From assembly GCA_963824225.1 (NCBI GenBank), contig CAWGOF010000003.1, forward strand, positions 2,666,001 to 2,730,000: DNA of 64,000 nt. The letters run 5' to 3'. How positions within the stretch are numbered: position 1 is the first letter of the stretch; every line of letters begins with the position of its first letter. Below the pieces are notes generated by a model that saw nothing but the letters and a program-made list of their open reading frames with translations, had not been told where the DNA came from and did no database searches. This document shows, piece after piece, positions 52,499-62,593 of this stretch. A program made the translations under genes and the position numbers. Source of the stretch: CAWGOF01 sp963824225 (GTDB taxonomy: Bacteria > Acidobacteriota > Polarisedimenticolia > Polarisedimenticolales > Polarisedimenticolaceae).

Positions 52499-55400
52499 TC
52501 AGTCGTCCCAACCGTAGCGTGCCCGCAGCTCCTCGAGCCAGGTCCACGTCGCCGCGGGCACCGTCTCCCCGCCCTCGGCGTGGAAGAAGAACTCGCGGCA
52601 CGGAACCTTGTCCGGGGCGATCTGGTTCATCGTCGCCGACTCGTACAGCCGGCCGTTGATCATCGTGTAGGCCACCTTCTCGGAGACGCGCAGATCTTCG
52701 AGCGGGTTGCCGTCGATGACCGCGAGGTCGGCGAGCTTGCCCTGCTCGATCGAGCCGATGTCCTTGTCCAGGCCGACGTAGTGCGCGCCATCGATCGTGG
52801 CGACGCGCAGCGCCTCCCACGGCGTGAAGCCGCCCTGCTCCATCATCCACATCTCCCAGTGGGCACCGAGGCCGGCGAGCTGGCCGTGCGCGCCGAGGTT
52901 GACGCGCACGCCGCGGTCGCGCAGCTCCTTCGCCAGCTGCGCCACGCGGATGTGGTTGTAGTGGTGGTCCGGAGCCTTGCTGCGGCGGATCGAGCGCGGC
53001 TCGACGACGAAACGCGGCGTGAAATGCATCAGCCGCGCGTTCTCCCACACGTTCGTGCGGTCGTACCAGTAGTTCTCGCCCGACAGGCCGCCGTAGGCCA
53101 CGACCAGCGTCGGCGTGTAGCCGGTCTCGGTATGCGACCACAGCTGCTTGACATCGTCGTACGCTTCGACGAGCGACAGCGCGTGCTCGATCCCGGTGTG
53201 GCCGTCGATGATCTCGGTCATGTTGTGCTGGAACTTCGCGCCGCCCTCGGGCACGACCATCATCTTGAGCTCGCGCGCCGCGGCGATGATCTGCTGCCGC
53301 TGGTCGCGGCGCGGCTGCTGGTAGCTCTTGACCGAGATCGCGCCGACCTGCTGCAGGCGCTCGACGTGGAACCTCGCGTCGTCGATGCCGTCGATGTGCG
53401 CGGTGAAGCCCGGCTGGTGCGCGCCGTAGAGGATCGTGCCGGTCGAGAAGATGCGCGGCGCGACCATCCGCCCGGAGCGCTGCAGCTCGGCTGCAGCGAA
53501 GACGCTGCTCGTGTCGTTCGACGGGTCGTGGATCGTGGTCACACCGAACGCCAGGTTCGCGTACTGCGTCCAGTTCTGCGCGGGCACGAGGCCGTCCTGG
53601 CTCATCGGGCCGTGGGCATGGACGTCCACCAGGCCGGGAATCACCGTCTTTCCGCTGACGTCGATCTTGCGCACGTCCCCCGCGATCTTCACCTGGTCCG
53701 TCGTTCCGACCGCCTCGATGCGGTTGTCGCGCACGAGCACGACACCGTTCTCGATCACCTGCTGCTCCTCGTCCGCGTTGCGCATCGTGACCACGCGTCC
53801 GCCCACGAGCGCGATGCGGCCGCTCGGCACGTCCGACGGCACGCGGAAATCGAGGTCGAGGCCGGTCTCGACCGGCTCGGGCAGCGTCTCGGGCGCGCCC
53901 TCGAGGAACGCGAACGCATCCTTCAGCTCGCGGGTGTAGAGCGTCGGCCCGTGCGACCAGTGCAGGCTCTTCGAGTCGGTCGACCAGTGCAGGAATTCGC
54001 CGGCGCGCTTCGATACCCGCCGCACCGTCATCGACTTCATGTCGGGCGAGACGTCGATCGTCTTCCCGCTCGTGGCGAATGGCGCGACGTACGCTCGGTA
54101 GCCCTCGGGGAACGCGAGCCACCGGCCGTCGGGCGAGAGCGAGAACTCGGTGGCCTTCGCCCCCTTCGCGTGCGTGCGCACGTCCTTTCCGTCGAGCTCG
54201 ACGCTCTTGAGCAGCAGCTCCTGATCTTCCCCTTGGTCTGCGAAGTACACGCGCTCGTTCGTCGCGCCGAACTGCGGGGTGAACCCGGTGCGCGAGACGC
54301 GCGCCGGCCGCAGACCGGCGGCCTCGCCGCCCTTCGTCGGGACGACGTAGATCCCGGGGTCGAGCGAGCCACGACCGGCGAGCAGGTAGCCGCCCGTCAG
54401 CTTGCGGTAGGTCAGCAGGGCCGCGTCCTTCGAGAACGCCGGCTCGACATAGTGGCCCGCCGAGGCCGTCAGCGTGCGCTCGTTCCTGCCGTCGACGCCG
54501 ATGATGCGGACGCTACCGAGTGACTCGTCGTTCCAGGTGGTGAAAGCGATCTGGCGACCGTCACGCGAGAACGTCGGATAGAACTCGAAATGCTCGGTCT
54601 GAGCGGTCAAGCGACGAGGCTTGCCGTCGGGCAGCTCGCGGATCCACAGATAGCCCAGGGTCTGGAACAGCTCCTTCGCCCCGTCGGGCGAGATCTGGGC
54701 CCAGCGCGGCATGCGGATCCTCGTCTCCTTGGGAGCGACCTCGACCGGGAAGCGCAGCGCGGCCTCGACCTTGCGCTCGGTGCGCACGCGGATCGGGATC
54801 GCCGAAGCGGCCTTCGTCGCGCGCTCGACCCTCCACAGCTTGCCCGCAGCCCAGAACACGATCGACTTGCTGTCGGGCGTCCAGCCGAAGGCGGGCGAGT
54901 TGCCCTCGCTGCCGTTCGTCTCCTGCAGGTCGCGATCGAGCTTGGTGTAGAGCGGGCGCTCCTCGCCGTTCGTCAGATCCTTGAGGTACAGCGCGCTCGA
55001 CGAATCGGGCAGCCGCTTGACGTAGGCCAACCACTTGCCGTCGGGCGACGGCTCGGGCCGGATGGCGCCGCCGGGCCCGTCGACGATCGCGTCGATCTCG
55101 CCCGTCGTGCGATCGAGCCGCTTGATCGCGAAGATCCGGCCGGTCGAGTCCTTGTCGTACTCCCAGACCCGACCGGGCGTGATGTCCTGGCTGTAGTAGA
55201 CGTAGCGTCCATCGTTCGAGAACGCGGGCTCGGCGATCGTCTTCTGGTCCTTGGCGCCGTTCGGGCGCTCGACGAGCGGCACCCCGCCGCCGCCGCCGGC
55301 GTGGACCAGCCAGATCTCGCCCGCGGCGATGCTGCGCGTCGACGTGAAGTCTTTCTTCACCGCCAGGTACTCGCCATCCGGGCTCCACGCCGGGTTGTGC

Positions 55401-55837
55401 ACGAGGTGCTCGCGCTCCTCGGTGAGGGCCCGGGGCTTCGAGCCATCGACGTTCATGACCCACAGGTTGTCCGCGCCGCTGCGGTCGCTGATGAACGCGA
55501 TCCGACGGCCGTCCGGAGAGAAGCGGGGCTCGATGCAGAAGTCGATCCCGTCGGTCAGCGCGGTCGCGTCCCCACCACCGATCGGCACGGTGTACAGGTC
55601 GCCGAGCATGTCGAACACGATCGTTCGGCCGTCCGGGCTGACATCCAGGTTCGTCCACGTCGTCTCGGTCGTGTCGATCGCGACCCCGACCCATTTGCCG
55701 GGCGGGGCCGTGACCTCCCACTTCGGCTTTTCGTCTTTCGTGTCCGGGGTCTTGGTCTCGGCAGACAGGGTCGGGCAAGGGGCGGCGAGCGCGAACCCCA
55801 GCCAGACGAGGAGAGTCGAGCGCGTGCAGACGTTCAT
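52499..55837 (-). CDS. exported amidohydrolase with N-terminal TolB-like propeller
   Basis: 1112 residues from ATG 55837 with a GGAGGG site; the frame is open further upstream but reads as Arg-rich non-coding text. Signal peptide CTRSTLLVWLGFALAAPC. The N-terminal 700 residues are PD40/TolB-like propeller repeats (LDVSPDGRTIVFDM, WSPDGEYLAV). The metal-dependent hydrolase domain follows: VIPGLVDVHAHGP carries the HxH motif, with the late DGAHYVGLDKDIGSIEQGKLADL. It probably cleaves a peptide or a cyclic amide. Convergent with the DUF4382 gene. Confidence 0.9.
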   Translation of the reverse strand: MNVCTRSTLLVWLGFALAAPCPTLSAETKTPDTKDEKPKWEVTAPPGKWVGVAIDTTETTWTNLDVSPDGRTIVFDMLGDLYTVPIGGGDATALTDGIDFCIEPRFSPDGRRIAFISDRSGADNLWVMNVDGSKPRALTEEREHLVHNPAWSPDGEYLAVKKDFTSTRSIAAGEIWLVHAGGGGGVPLVERPNGAKDQKTIAEPAFSNDGRYVYYSQDITPGRVWEYDKDSTGRIFAIKRLDRTTGEIDAIVDGPGGAIRPEPSPDGKWLAYVKRLPDSSSALYLKDLTNGEERPLYTKLDRDLQETNGSEGNSPAFGWTPDSKSIVFWAAGKLWRVERATKAASAIPIRVRTERKVEAALRFPVEVAPKETRIRMPRWAQISPDGAKELFQTLGYLWIRELPDGKPRRLTAQTEHFEFYPTFSRDGRQIAFTTWNDESLGSVRIIGVDGRNERTLTASAGHYVEPAFSKDAALLTYRKLTGGYLLAGRGSLDPGIYVVPTKGGEAAGLRPARVSRTGFTPQFGATNERVYFADQGEDQELLLKSVELDGKDVRTHAKGAKATEFSLSPDGRWLAFPEGYRAYVAPFATSGKTIDVSPDMKSMTVRRVSKRAGEFLHWSTDSKSLHWSHGPTLYTRELKDAFAFLEGAPETLPEPVETGLDLDFRVPSDVPSGRIALVGGRVVTMRNADEEQQVIENGVVLVRDNRIEAVGTTDQVKIAGDVRKIDVSGKTVIPGLVDVHAHGPMSQDGLVPAQNWTQYANLAFGVTTIHDPSNDTSSVFAAAELQRSGRMVAPRIFSTGTILYGAHQPGFTAHIDGIDDARFHVERLQQVGAISVKSYQQPRRDQRQQIIAAARELKMMVVPEGGAKFQHNMTEIIDGHTGIEHALSLVEAYDDVKQLWSHTETGYTPTLVVAYGGLSGENYWYDRTNVWENARLMHFTPRFVVEPRSIRRSKAPDHHYNHIRVAQLAKELRDRGVRVNLGAHGQLAGLGAHWEMWMMEQGGFTPWEALRVATIDGAHYVGLDKDIGSIEQGKLADLAVIDGNPLEDLRVSEKVAYTMINGRLYESATMNQIAPDKVPCREFFFHAEGGETVPAATWTWLEELRARYGWDD

Positions 55838-56014
55838 CGGCGTGCCCTCCGGAGACGGGAAGGCCGCATTGTACGGCTGCGGAGAATGCCCCGCACGTCC
55901 GGCGATCAGCCCGCAAGGAAGGTCGCTTTTCCGGTAGATTCGGGCCGGGGGTGGGGGAGCCTCCGCCCGGAGGCGGCTCTTCGTCGTCGTCCTGCCCCTG
56001 TGGGGGATTCGACG

Positions 56015-57784
56015 ATGATGTTCCTGCGGCTCGTCCCGCGGTGCGTCCTGACCCTGCTCGCGCTCGGCTCGGGTATCGCACCCGCATGGTCCCAGATCGA
56101 GGTCGGCCGACACGAACCGATCCGGATCGAGTCGGCACTGAACTACCGCGGGTTGACCCGCGGCGCCACGCAGCTCGTCTGGTCCGAGGTCCTGTCGCGC
56201 CCCGGGGCCAGCTACCTGGCAGTCCACTTCACCCGGTTCGAGCTCGCACCGGGCGATGTGCTGATGATCACCGATGGCGCGGGCGGGCAGGGATACCGGC
56301 TCGAGGGGCGCGGCAAGGGGAACGACGGAACGTTCTGGGCGCGACACATCAAGGGCGACACCGCGCGTCTCGAGCTGCACGCCAGGAACCGTTCGGGCGG
56401 TCCGGGCTTCGTGATCGACGAGATCGCGGTCGGAGACGTGGACCGATCGACCGAGGCCACCGAAGCCGTCTGTGGTCTCAGCGATCTGCGCAACGCCGCG
56501 TGCTTCAAGGACAGCTACCCGGCCGAGTATGGTCACGCTCGGGCGGTGGCCCGTCTGCTGATCAACGGTATACGGCTGTGCACGGGCTGGCTCGTCTCGC
56601 CGTTCAACCACCTGCTGACCAACGCGCACTGCATCGACACGCCGAATGCGGCGCTCGACACCGACTTCGAGTTCGGCGCCGAGGCGCCTGGATGCTCGGA
56701 CCTCAACTGCCAGCTGTGTCATCGGGGCCAGGTGTTCTCGGGCGGATCGCTCGTCCGGCTGAGCACGACGCTCGACTACGCGCTCGTGCGCATCGACACC
56801 GGGGACCCGCAGGCGCAGTTCGGCCATCTCGAGATCGACCCGGCCGGCGCGACCGTCGGGCAGCAGATCTTCATCCCGCAGCACCCGGGCGGACGGGCCA
56901 AGGAGCTCGGCCTGTTCAGCTCGGACGCGCTCGATGGCGGCGTGTGCCGCGTTTCGTCGCTCGCGGCAGCGCCGTGCTTCGGCAGCGGCTACAACGACGT
57001 GGGCTACTCGTGCGACACCGAGGGCGGGTCGTCCGGGTCTCCCGTCCTGTCGGTCGCGACCGGGCAGGTCGTCGCCTTGCACCACTGCTCCAACTGTCCC
57101 AACCGCGCGGTACCGATCCATCTCGTGTACGCCGAGATCCATGGCGACCTGATCGGAGGCTGCGAGACCGACGCCGACTGCGAGGACGGACGGTACTGCA
57201 CGGGCCCCGACTCCTGCGTGAACGGCAACTGCCGGCGCGGCGATCTGCCGTGCCTCGGACAGCGTTGCGAGGAGGACACGGACACCTGCACGCCTTTGTG
57301 CAACGACGACGGCATCTGCGATCTGGGCGAGCATTGCGGCATCTGCCCGGCGGACTGCATCTCGGGCACGAGCTACCACTCGGCGTGCGGCAACGGCGTG
57401 TGCGAGATCGGCGGCGGAGAGAACTGTCTCAACTGTCCCGACGACTGCAACACGGCGGGCAGCCAGTGCTGCGGCCTGACGATCGGTTGCGCGAACACCG
57501 CGTGCACCGATCGGGGCAAGACCTGTACGCCTGGGAGCAGCAACGTCGTCCAGTACTGCTGCGGCGACAGCTTCTGCGCCGGTGACGAGAACTTCGGCAA
57601 TTGCGGCATCGACTGCCCGCCCGCGTACTGCGGCAACGGGACGTGCGATTCGGGCGAGGACTGCCGGTCGTGCTCGTCGGACTGCAAGGGCAAGCTCAAC
57701 GGCAAGCCGTCGACCCGGTTCTGCTGCGGCAATCAGACGCGTGAGCGCGCCGAGAGCCCGATCGTCTGCGACGGCAACCTCTGA
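56015..57784 (+). CDS. S1-family serine protease with Cys-rich C-terminal repeats
   Basis: 589 residues. Signal peptide (VPRCVLTLLALGSGIAPAWS). The trypsin-like domain has a complete triad: His205 (TNAHCID), Asp254 (LDYALVRI) and Ser340 (EGGSSGSPV). The last 200 residues contain 26 or more Cys, including three GNGxCxxGEXCxxCxxDC units (near residues 455, 540 and 565). These may anchor it or protect it from degradation. It is secreted. The preceding 150 bases divide it from the divergent amidohydrolase and probably hold two promoters. Confidence 0.88.
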   Translation: MMFLRLVPRCVLTLLALGSGIAPAWSQIEVGRHEPIRIESALNYRGLTRGATQLVWSEVLSRPGASYLAVHFTRFELAPGDVLMITDGAGGQGYRLEGRGKGNDGTFWARHIKGDTARLELHARNRSGGPGFVIDEIAVGDVDRSTEATEAVCGLSDLRNAACFKDSYPAEYGHARAVARLLINGIRLCTGWLVSPFNHLLTNAHCIDTPNAALDTDFEFGAEAPGCSDLNCQLCHRGQVFSGGSLVRLSTTLDYALVRIDTGDPQAQFGHLEIDPAGATVGQQIFIPQHPGGRAKELGLFSSDALDGGVCRVSSLAAAPCFGSGYNDVGYSCDTEGGSSGSPVLSVATGQVVALHHCSNCPNRAVPIHLVYAEIHGDLIGGCETDADCEDGRYCTGPDSCVNGNCRRGDLPCLGQRCEEDTDTCTPLCNDDGICDLGEHCGICPADCISGTSYHSACGNGVCEIGGGENCLNCPDDCNTAGSQCCGLTIGCANTACTDRGKTCTPGSSNVVQYCCGDSFCAGDENFGNCGIDCPPAYCGNGTCDSGEDCRSCSSDCKGKLNGKPSTRFCCGNQTRERAESPIVCDGNL

Positions 57785-59479
57785 TCAACGCCAGCCGGTC
57801 CACCCCGGTCCGCGAACCACGCGGCCCGGGGTGGCGCCGGTGTGCTCGCCGTCCTTCAGCACCACTACTCCGTTGACGAACACGTGGCGCACGCCGGTCG
57901 CGAACTGGTGCGGCTCCTCGTAGGTCGCGCGATCGGCGATCGTCGCGGGGTCGAACACGACCACGTCGGCCATCGCGCCCGGTGCGAGCGTACCGCGGTC
58001 GCGAAGCTTGAGGTTCGAGGCCGGGAGCGACGTCAGGCGCCGGATCGCCTCCTCGAGCGGGATCAGCTGCTCGTCGCGGACGTACGGGCCGAGCAGCCGG
58101 GCGAAGTTCCCGTACGCCCGTGGGTGCGGGGTGAACTCGAGGAACGGCGGTACGGGCGCCTGCGACGCTTCGTCCGAGCCGAAGCTGACCCACGGAAGGC
58201 GAATCTCTCGTCGGACGTTGTCCTCGGACATCATGAAGTAGACGGTGCCGACGCGGCTCCCGTCCTCGGCGACGAGGTCCATCGCCGTCTCGGCCGGTGT
58301 TTTTCCGCGCTCGCGGGCCACATCGGCCAGGGTGCGCCCGCGCAGGCCGCGCAGCGCGGGGTTGCGGAACGAGACGAGGAGCATCCCTTGGGGTGAGGCG
58401 GCGTGGTACAGGTTCTCCCAGCCCTTTCCCGGGGCGCCCATCTCGGCCGCGACGCGAGCGCGCACCGCGGGGTCCCGCAGGCGCGCGGACCACGCGGCGA
58501 ACCCGCCCTCCTGGACCCACGGCGGCATCGCGGCGTCGAGGCCCGTCGCGCCGGCCGTGTACGTATACATGTCGGCCGTGATCGCCAGGCCCTCGGCCCG
58601 CGCGCGCTCGATCGCCTCGATCGCGGCGTCGAGCTTGGGCCAGTTCGCCTGACCCGCAGCCTTGAGATGATAGATCTCGGCCCGTACGCCCGAGGCCCGG
58701 GCGATCGAGATCAGCTCCTCGACCCCCTCGAGCAGACGATCGCCTTCACTCCTGAGGTGCGAGATGTACATGCCGTCGTACGCCGCGCTGATCCGGGCCA
58801 GCTCGATCAGCTCGTCGGTCCGGGCGTAGAACGCCGGCGCGTAGATCAGGGACGATCCGACGCCGAGCGCGCCCTGCTCCATCGCCGCGCGCGCGAGGGA
58901 GCGCATCTGGTCCAGCTCGGTCGCGGTCGGCGGGCGATCGTCGAACCCGACGACGTGGATCCGCAGCGTGGTGGCCCCGACGAACGAGGCCACGTTGGTC
59001 GACACGCCGCGACTCTCGAGGTGCTCGAGGTACTCCCCGAGCGTGCCCCACGTGACCTCGTAATGGAACTCGGCCGGCAGCTGCTCGGTCAGGAACGCCC
59101 GTACCCGGTCGTTGACCGGCCCGTAGGACGTGCCCTCGCCGAACACCTCGAGCGTCACGCCCTGGCGGATCTCGCTCTCCGAGCGGCCGTCGAGGATCAG
59201 CGAGTCGGTGGCCCAGCTGAGCATGTTGATGAACCCGGGGGCCACGGCGAGCCCCCGGACGTCGAGGTCGACGGCGGCGGTCGAGCGCGCGAGGTCGCCG
59301 ATCGTGGCGATCCGGTCGCCGCGTAGCCCGACGTCCGCGACGCGCGGCGCCGTGCCCGTCCCGTCGAACACCGTTCCGCCGCGCAGCACGACGTCGTAGC
59401 GCTCGCCGGGCGCGCGGGAGCAGCCGAGGACCCAGATGGCGAGGAGCACGAGCGCGGCCGTGGCGCGACGAGGGGTCAT
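57785..59479 (-). CDS. D-aminoacylase-like amidohydrolase lipoprotein with altered metal site
   Basis: 564 residues. Lipobox (IWVLGCSR) gives a lipid-anchored protein. The family frame is clear ([62 protein letters not shown]). In D-aminoacylases, HTHDD follows GFID; here residues 82-90 read GFINMLSWA, so both His are gone, and the metal-bridging Cys of GNCG is replaced in EVFGEGTS (111-118). The His of ISHLRSEG and YHLKAA and an Asp (GSDEA) remain. The gene may represent a subfamily with another metal or activity. Confidence 0.8.
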   Translation of the reverse strand: MTPRRATAALVLLAIWVLGCSRAPGERYDVVLRGGTVFDGTGTAPRVADVGLRGDRIATIGDLARSTAAVDLDVRGLAVAPGFINMLSWATDSLILDGRSESEIRQGVTLEVFGEGTSYGPVNDRVRAFLTEQLPAEFHYEVTWGTLGEYLEHLESRGVSTNVASFVGATTLRIHVVGFDDRPPTATELDQMRSLARAAMEQGALGVGSSLIYAPAFYARTDELIELARISAAYDGMYISHLRSEGDRLLEGVEELISIARASGVRAEIYHLKAAGQANWPKLDAAIEAIERARAEGLAITADMYTYTAGATGLDAAMPPWVQEGGFAAWSARLRDPAVRARVAAEMGAPGKGWENLYHAASPQGMLLVSFRNPALRGLRGRTLADVARERGKTPAETAMDLVAEDGSRVGTVYFMMSEDNVRREIRLPWVSFGSDEASQAPVPPFLEFTPHPRAYGNFARLLGPYVRDEQLIPLEEAIRRLTSLPASNLKLRDRGTLAPGAMADVVVFDPATIADRATYEEPHQFATGVRHVFVNGVVVLKDGEHTGATPGRVVRGPGWTGWR

Positions 59480-59491
59480 GGTCCGCGCATT

Positions 59492-59962
59492 CTACGGCAG
59501 CGCCGGCGGGTGCTCGACCAGGGCGCGACCGAGCTTCCGGCACAGCCGTCCGAGCTCGAGCTGCTCGTCCGCCCGCAGCACCGCGAGCCCGGCGACGATC
59601 CGCTGCACGTGGCCGGCGAACACCCCCCGGATCTTGCGCTGGCCGGCCGCCGTCAGCTCGACCCGCACGCAGCGCCGATCCGAGCGCTCGCGCACACGCC
59701 GCACGAGACCGATCGCCACCAGCCGATCGACGACCAGCGTCACGTTGGCCCGGCTGACGAGCAGCTTCGTTCCGAGCTCGTGGTGCTGCAGCGGCCCGAG
59801 GTGCAGCAGCGCTTCGAGCGTCCCCAGCTGGCTCGAGGTCAGCCCGGCCGCCTCGGCCCCGCGGTCGAGCCATTCGCGGAGCGCGCTCGCGGCGCGCAGG
59901 ATCTTGATGCACGTGTCGAGGGCCCGAACCTCTTCGCGCGTGCCACGGTAGTGCGTCCCCAT
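59492..59962 (-). CDS. MarR-family transcriptional regulator
   Basis: 156 residues. Winged helix: [49 protein letters not shown], then the wing [14 protein letters not shown]. It is divergent from pirin and lies 12 bases before the D-aminoacylase-like gene. It probably binds the palindrome at 59979 and controls pirin and itself, with a small phenolic or oxidant ligand; that ligand is inferred from the family. Confidence 0.9.
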   Translation of the reverse strand: MGTHYRGTREEVRALDTCIKILRAASALREWLDRGAEAAGLTSSQLGTLEALLHLGPLQHHELGTKLLVSRANVTLVVDRLVAIGLVRRVRERSDRRCVRVELTAAGQRKIRGVFAGHVQRIVAGLAVLRADEQLELGRLCRKLGRALVEHPPALP

Positions 59963-59978
59963 GCCGCCTCCGCGAATC

Positions 59979-60016
59979 GTTCAGTACTTGACAATTCCCC
60001 GACCCCATCCTACATC
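59979..60016 (+). promoter_or_regulatory. pirin promoter with overlapping MarR operator
   Basis: A perfect -35 TTGACA (59988-59993) is 17 bases from a weak -10 TACATC (60011-60016). The imperfect palindrome GTTCAGTACTTGAC (59979-59992, core AGTACT) overlaps the -35 box, a good position for a MarR dimer to repress. Confidence 0.55.
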
Positions 60017-60049
60017 CCGGCGTCGATCGGAGCCAGAAGGAGCCACACC

Positions 60050-60748
60050 ATGATTCGACTGCGCCGATCCGCCGAACGGGGCCACGCCGACCACGGCTGG
60101 CTCGACACGCGCCACACGTTCTCGTTCGCCGGGTACCACGATCCGCGGCACATGGGGTTCCGCACGCTGCGCGTGATCAACGACGACCGCGTCCTAGGGG
60201 GCGGCGGGTTCCCGACCCACCCGCACCGCGACATGGAGATCGTGTCCTACGTCGTCGACGGAGCGCTCGAGCACCGGGACAGCCTGGGAACGGGCTCGGT
60301 CATCCGTCCCGGGGACGTGCAGCGCATGACCGCGGGTACCGGCGTCCGGCACAGCGAGTTCAACCCGTCGCCCGACGATCCGGTGCACCTGATCCAGATC
60401 TGGATCGTGCCCGAGCGTGCGGGCGTCGAGCCGAGCTACGAGCAGAAGCGGTTCCCGCTCGCCGAGCGCACGGGACGCCTGCGGCTCGTCGCCTCGCCCG
60501 ACGGGCGCGACGGGTCGCTGACGATCCACCAGGACGCCGATCTCTACGCGACGATCCTCGAGCCCGGACGGACGGTCGAGCACGCGATCCGTCCCGGGCG
60601 CGGCGCGTGGGTGCAGGTGATCCGTGGTCGGGTCGACCTCGGCGGGAAGGCGCTCGAGGAAGGCGACGGCGCGGCGGTCGAGAACGAGCACGCGATCGCC
60701 CTCACGGGCGTCGAGCCCGCGGAGGTCCTGCTGTTCGATCTGCTGTGA
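60050..60748 (+). CDS. pirin family protein
   Basis: 232 residues; AAGGAG precedes the ATG. Bicupin with pirin signatures [30 protein letters not shown] (metal-binding His pair) and [13 protein letters not shown]. Bacterial pirins bind Fe and can act as quercetin dioxygenases or regulators. Divergent from MarR and probably repressed by it. Confidence 0.92.
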   Translation: MIRLRRSAERGHADHGWLDTRHTFSFAGYHDPRHMGFRTLRVINDDRVLGGGGFPTHPHRDMEIVSYVVDGALEHRDSLGTGSVIRPGDVQRMTAGTGVRHSEFNPSPDDPVHLIQIWIVPERAGVEPSYEQKRFPLAERTGRLRLVASPDGRDGSLTIHQDADLYATILEPGRTVEHAIRPGRGAWVQVIRGRVDLGGKALEEGDGAAVENEHAIALTGVEPAEVLLFDLL

Positions 60749-60812
60749 CGTCCTTGGTACAGTGGCGGCTCCCGCGCGGCGCGGCGATCGCGAGCGTCGG
60801 GTCGGGGGCCGC

Positions 60813-61727
60813 GTGAACGCGAGCCGCACGATCGGTTCCGTGCCGGGAGTGTGCGAGGTCGAGACCGTCGGGAATCGACGTCGCGCGCCGGAGCTGCTGA
60901 TCGAGGTCCCGCACGGCGCGACGCTCGCGCGGCACTTCGAAGCGGTCCGGGCCCGGCTCGTCGGGCCATTCCCCGCGGATCTCTCGGCGTTCTTCTTCGT
61001 CAACACGGACGTCGGGGCGCCCGAGTGCGCGCTGGCCACAGCCGACCTGGCGACGCGCGACGGCACGAGCGCGCTCGTCCTGCGCTGCCTGATCCCTCGA
61101 ACGTTCGCCGACGCGAACCGCGTGCTCGAAGCACAGGCCGACATGGCGGCCGGGATCACGCCGTGCATCCCGGACTACGTGACCGACTCGGCGGACCGCC
61201 GTACGCTCGGCGAGCTCCACGAGGCGTATCAGGACGTGGCCCGGCGCGCGCACGACGTCGTGTGCCGTGCGAGTGGGGGGTGGTCGGTGCTGCTGCACAC
61301 CTACGCCCCGCGAAGCGTGCGGATCGACCGGATCGACGCCGGGATCGTCGACGCGCTGAGGCGGGCCTACGCGCCCGACGTGTACGAGACGTGGGCGCTG
61401 AGGCCCGAGGTCGACGTGATCTCCGAGGGCATGGACGGAACGAGCCTCGCGTCGCGCGACCTCGTCGACGCGCTGCGTCGCGAGTGCGCCGAGCGGCACA
61501 TCGAGGTCACGGAAAACGCGAGCTACCGACTCCACCCCTCGACCACCGGCTACGCTCACGCGACGACCTACCCGGGCCGCGTGCTGTGCGTCGAGGTCCG
61601 TCGCGATCTCCTGGCGGCGCCGTTCACGCCGTTCGAAGAGATGCGCATCGATCCGGCACGGGCCCGACGCATGGCCGAGCCGATCGCGGCGGCGCTGCAC
61701 ACGATCCGCCGCACGAACCCCCGATGA
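60813..61727 (+). CDS. N-formylglutamate amidohydrolase-like protein
   Basis: 304 residues from GTG 60813. Core motifs of the FGase fold: LLIEVPHGATL, VNTDVGAPECALA, FADANRVLE and YVLLHTYAP-type text with CLIP. The family binds zinc and acts on N-formyl or N-acyl amino acids. Its stop overlaps the start of the EamA gene (ATGA at 61724). Confidence 0.8.
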   Translation: MNASRTIGSVPGVCEVETVGNRRRAPELLIEVPHGATLARHFEAVRARLVGPFPADLSAFFFVNTDVGAPECALATADLATRDGTSALVLRCLIPRTFADANRVLEAQADMAAGITPCIPDYVTDSADRRTLGELHEAYQDVARRAHDVVCRASGGWSVLLHTYAPRSVRIDRIDAGIVDALRRAYAPDVYETWALRPEVDVISEGMDGTSLASRDLVDALRRECAERHIEVTENASYRLHPSTTGYAHATTYPGRVLCVEVRRDLLAAPFTPFEEMRIDPARARRMAEPIAAALHTIRRTNPR

Positions 61728-62593
61728 AGCCCAATGCGCTCCGGGCCGAGGCGCTCCTGCTCCTCGCCGCGGCGATCTGGGGCTTCGCGTTCGTGGCCCA
61801 GCGGGCCGGGATGGAGCACATCGGCCCGTTCCTGTTCAACGGCGTGCGGTTCGCGCTCGGGGCGGGCGTTCTCTTGCCCGTGTGGTGGTGGCGCGGAGGA
61901 CGGCTCGACGCATCCCGGGCGCTCGTCCGCGGGACGTGGGTCGGGCTCGTCCTGTTCGTCTCCTCGGCGCTCCAGCAGGCCGGCCTGATCTACACGACCG
62001 CCGGGCGCGCCGGGTTCATCACCGGGCTCTACGTGGTCCTCGTTCCGATCGTCGCCCGGAGCTGGGGCCGCAGAGTAGGCACACCGGCGTGGATCGGCGT
62101 CACGCTGGCCACGATCGGGCTGTTCGTGCTGAGCGTGGACTCGAGCGGCGGCGTCGGCCTCGGGGACATGCTCGTCCTGGCCTCGGCCTTCGGCTGGACG
62201 TGCCACGTCCTGCTGATCGACCGGTTCACGCGCCGGACCGACGCGATCGCGTTCGCGCTGGTCCAGTTCGGTGTGTGCTCGGGACTGAGCCTGCTCGCGG
62301 CGCTCGTCCTCGAGCGCGGCCACGCGGTCGACGTCCGCGGCGCGGCGATCCCGATCCTGTACGGTGGGGTGCTGTCCGTGGGAGTGGCCTACACGCTGCA
62401 GGTCGTCGGCCAGCGCGGCGCGCCGCCCGCGGCCACGGCGCTGCTGCTCAGCACCGAAGCCGTGTTCGCGGCCCTCGGGGGGGCGTGGCTCCTGGGCGAA
62501 TCGCTCGAGGGCCGTGCGCTCGCCGGCTGCGCGTTGATGCTCTGCGGTGTCGTCGTGTCCCAGCTCGGGGTCAGAACCGGATACCCCCCATGA
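61724..62593 (+). CDS. EamA-family (DMT) transporter, intact
   Basis: 289 residues with ten membrane helices in two EamA repeats (LRAEALLLLAAAIWGFAFVAQRAGM, then GLGDMLVLASAFGWTCHVLLIDRF). Substrate is probably a metabolite exported across the inner membrane. Translationally coupled to the FGase-like gene, so the two may handle the same amide or amino acid. Its 3' end overlaps the convergent gene by 23 bases. Confidence 0.9.
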   Translation: MKPNALRAEALLLLAAAIWGFAFVAQRAGMEHIGPFLFNGVRFALGAGVLLPVWWWRGGRLDASRALVRGTWVGLVLFVSSALQQAGLIYTTAGRAGFITGLYVVLVPIVARSWGRRVGTPAWIGVTLATIGLFVLSVDSSGGVGLGDMLVLASAFGWTCHVLLIDRFTRRTDAIAFALVQFGVCSGLSLLAALVLERGHAVDVRGAAIPILYGGVLSVGVAYTLQVVGQRGAPPAATALLLSTEAVFAALGGAWLLGESLEGRALAGCALMLCGVVVSQLGVRTGYPP

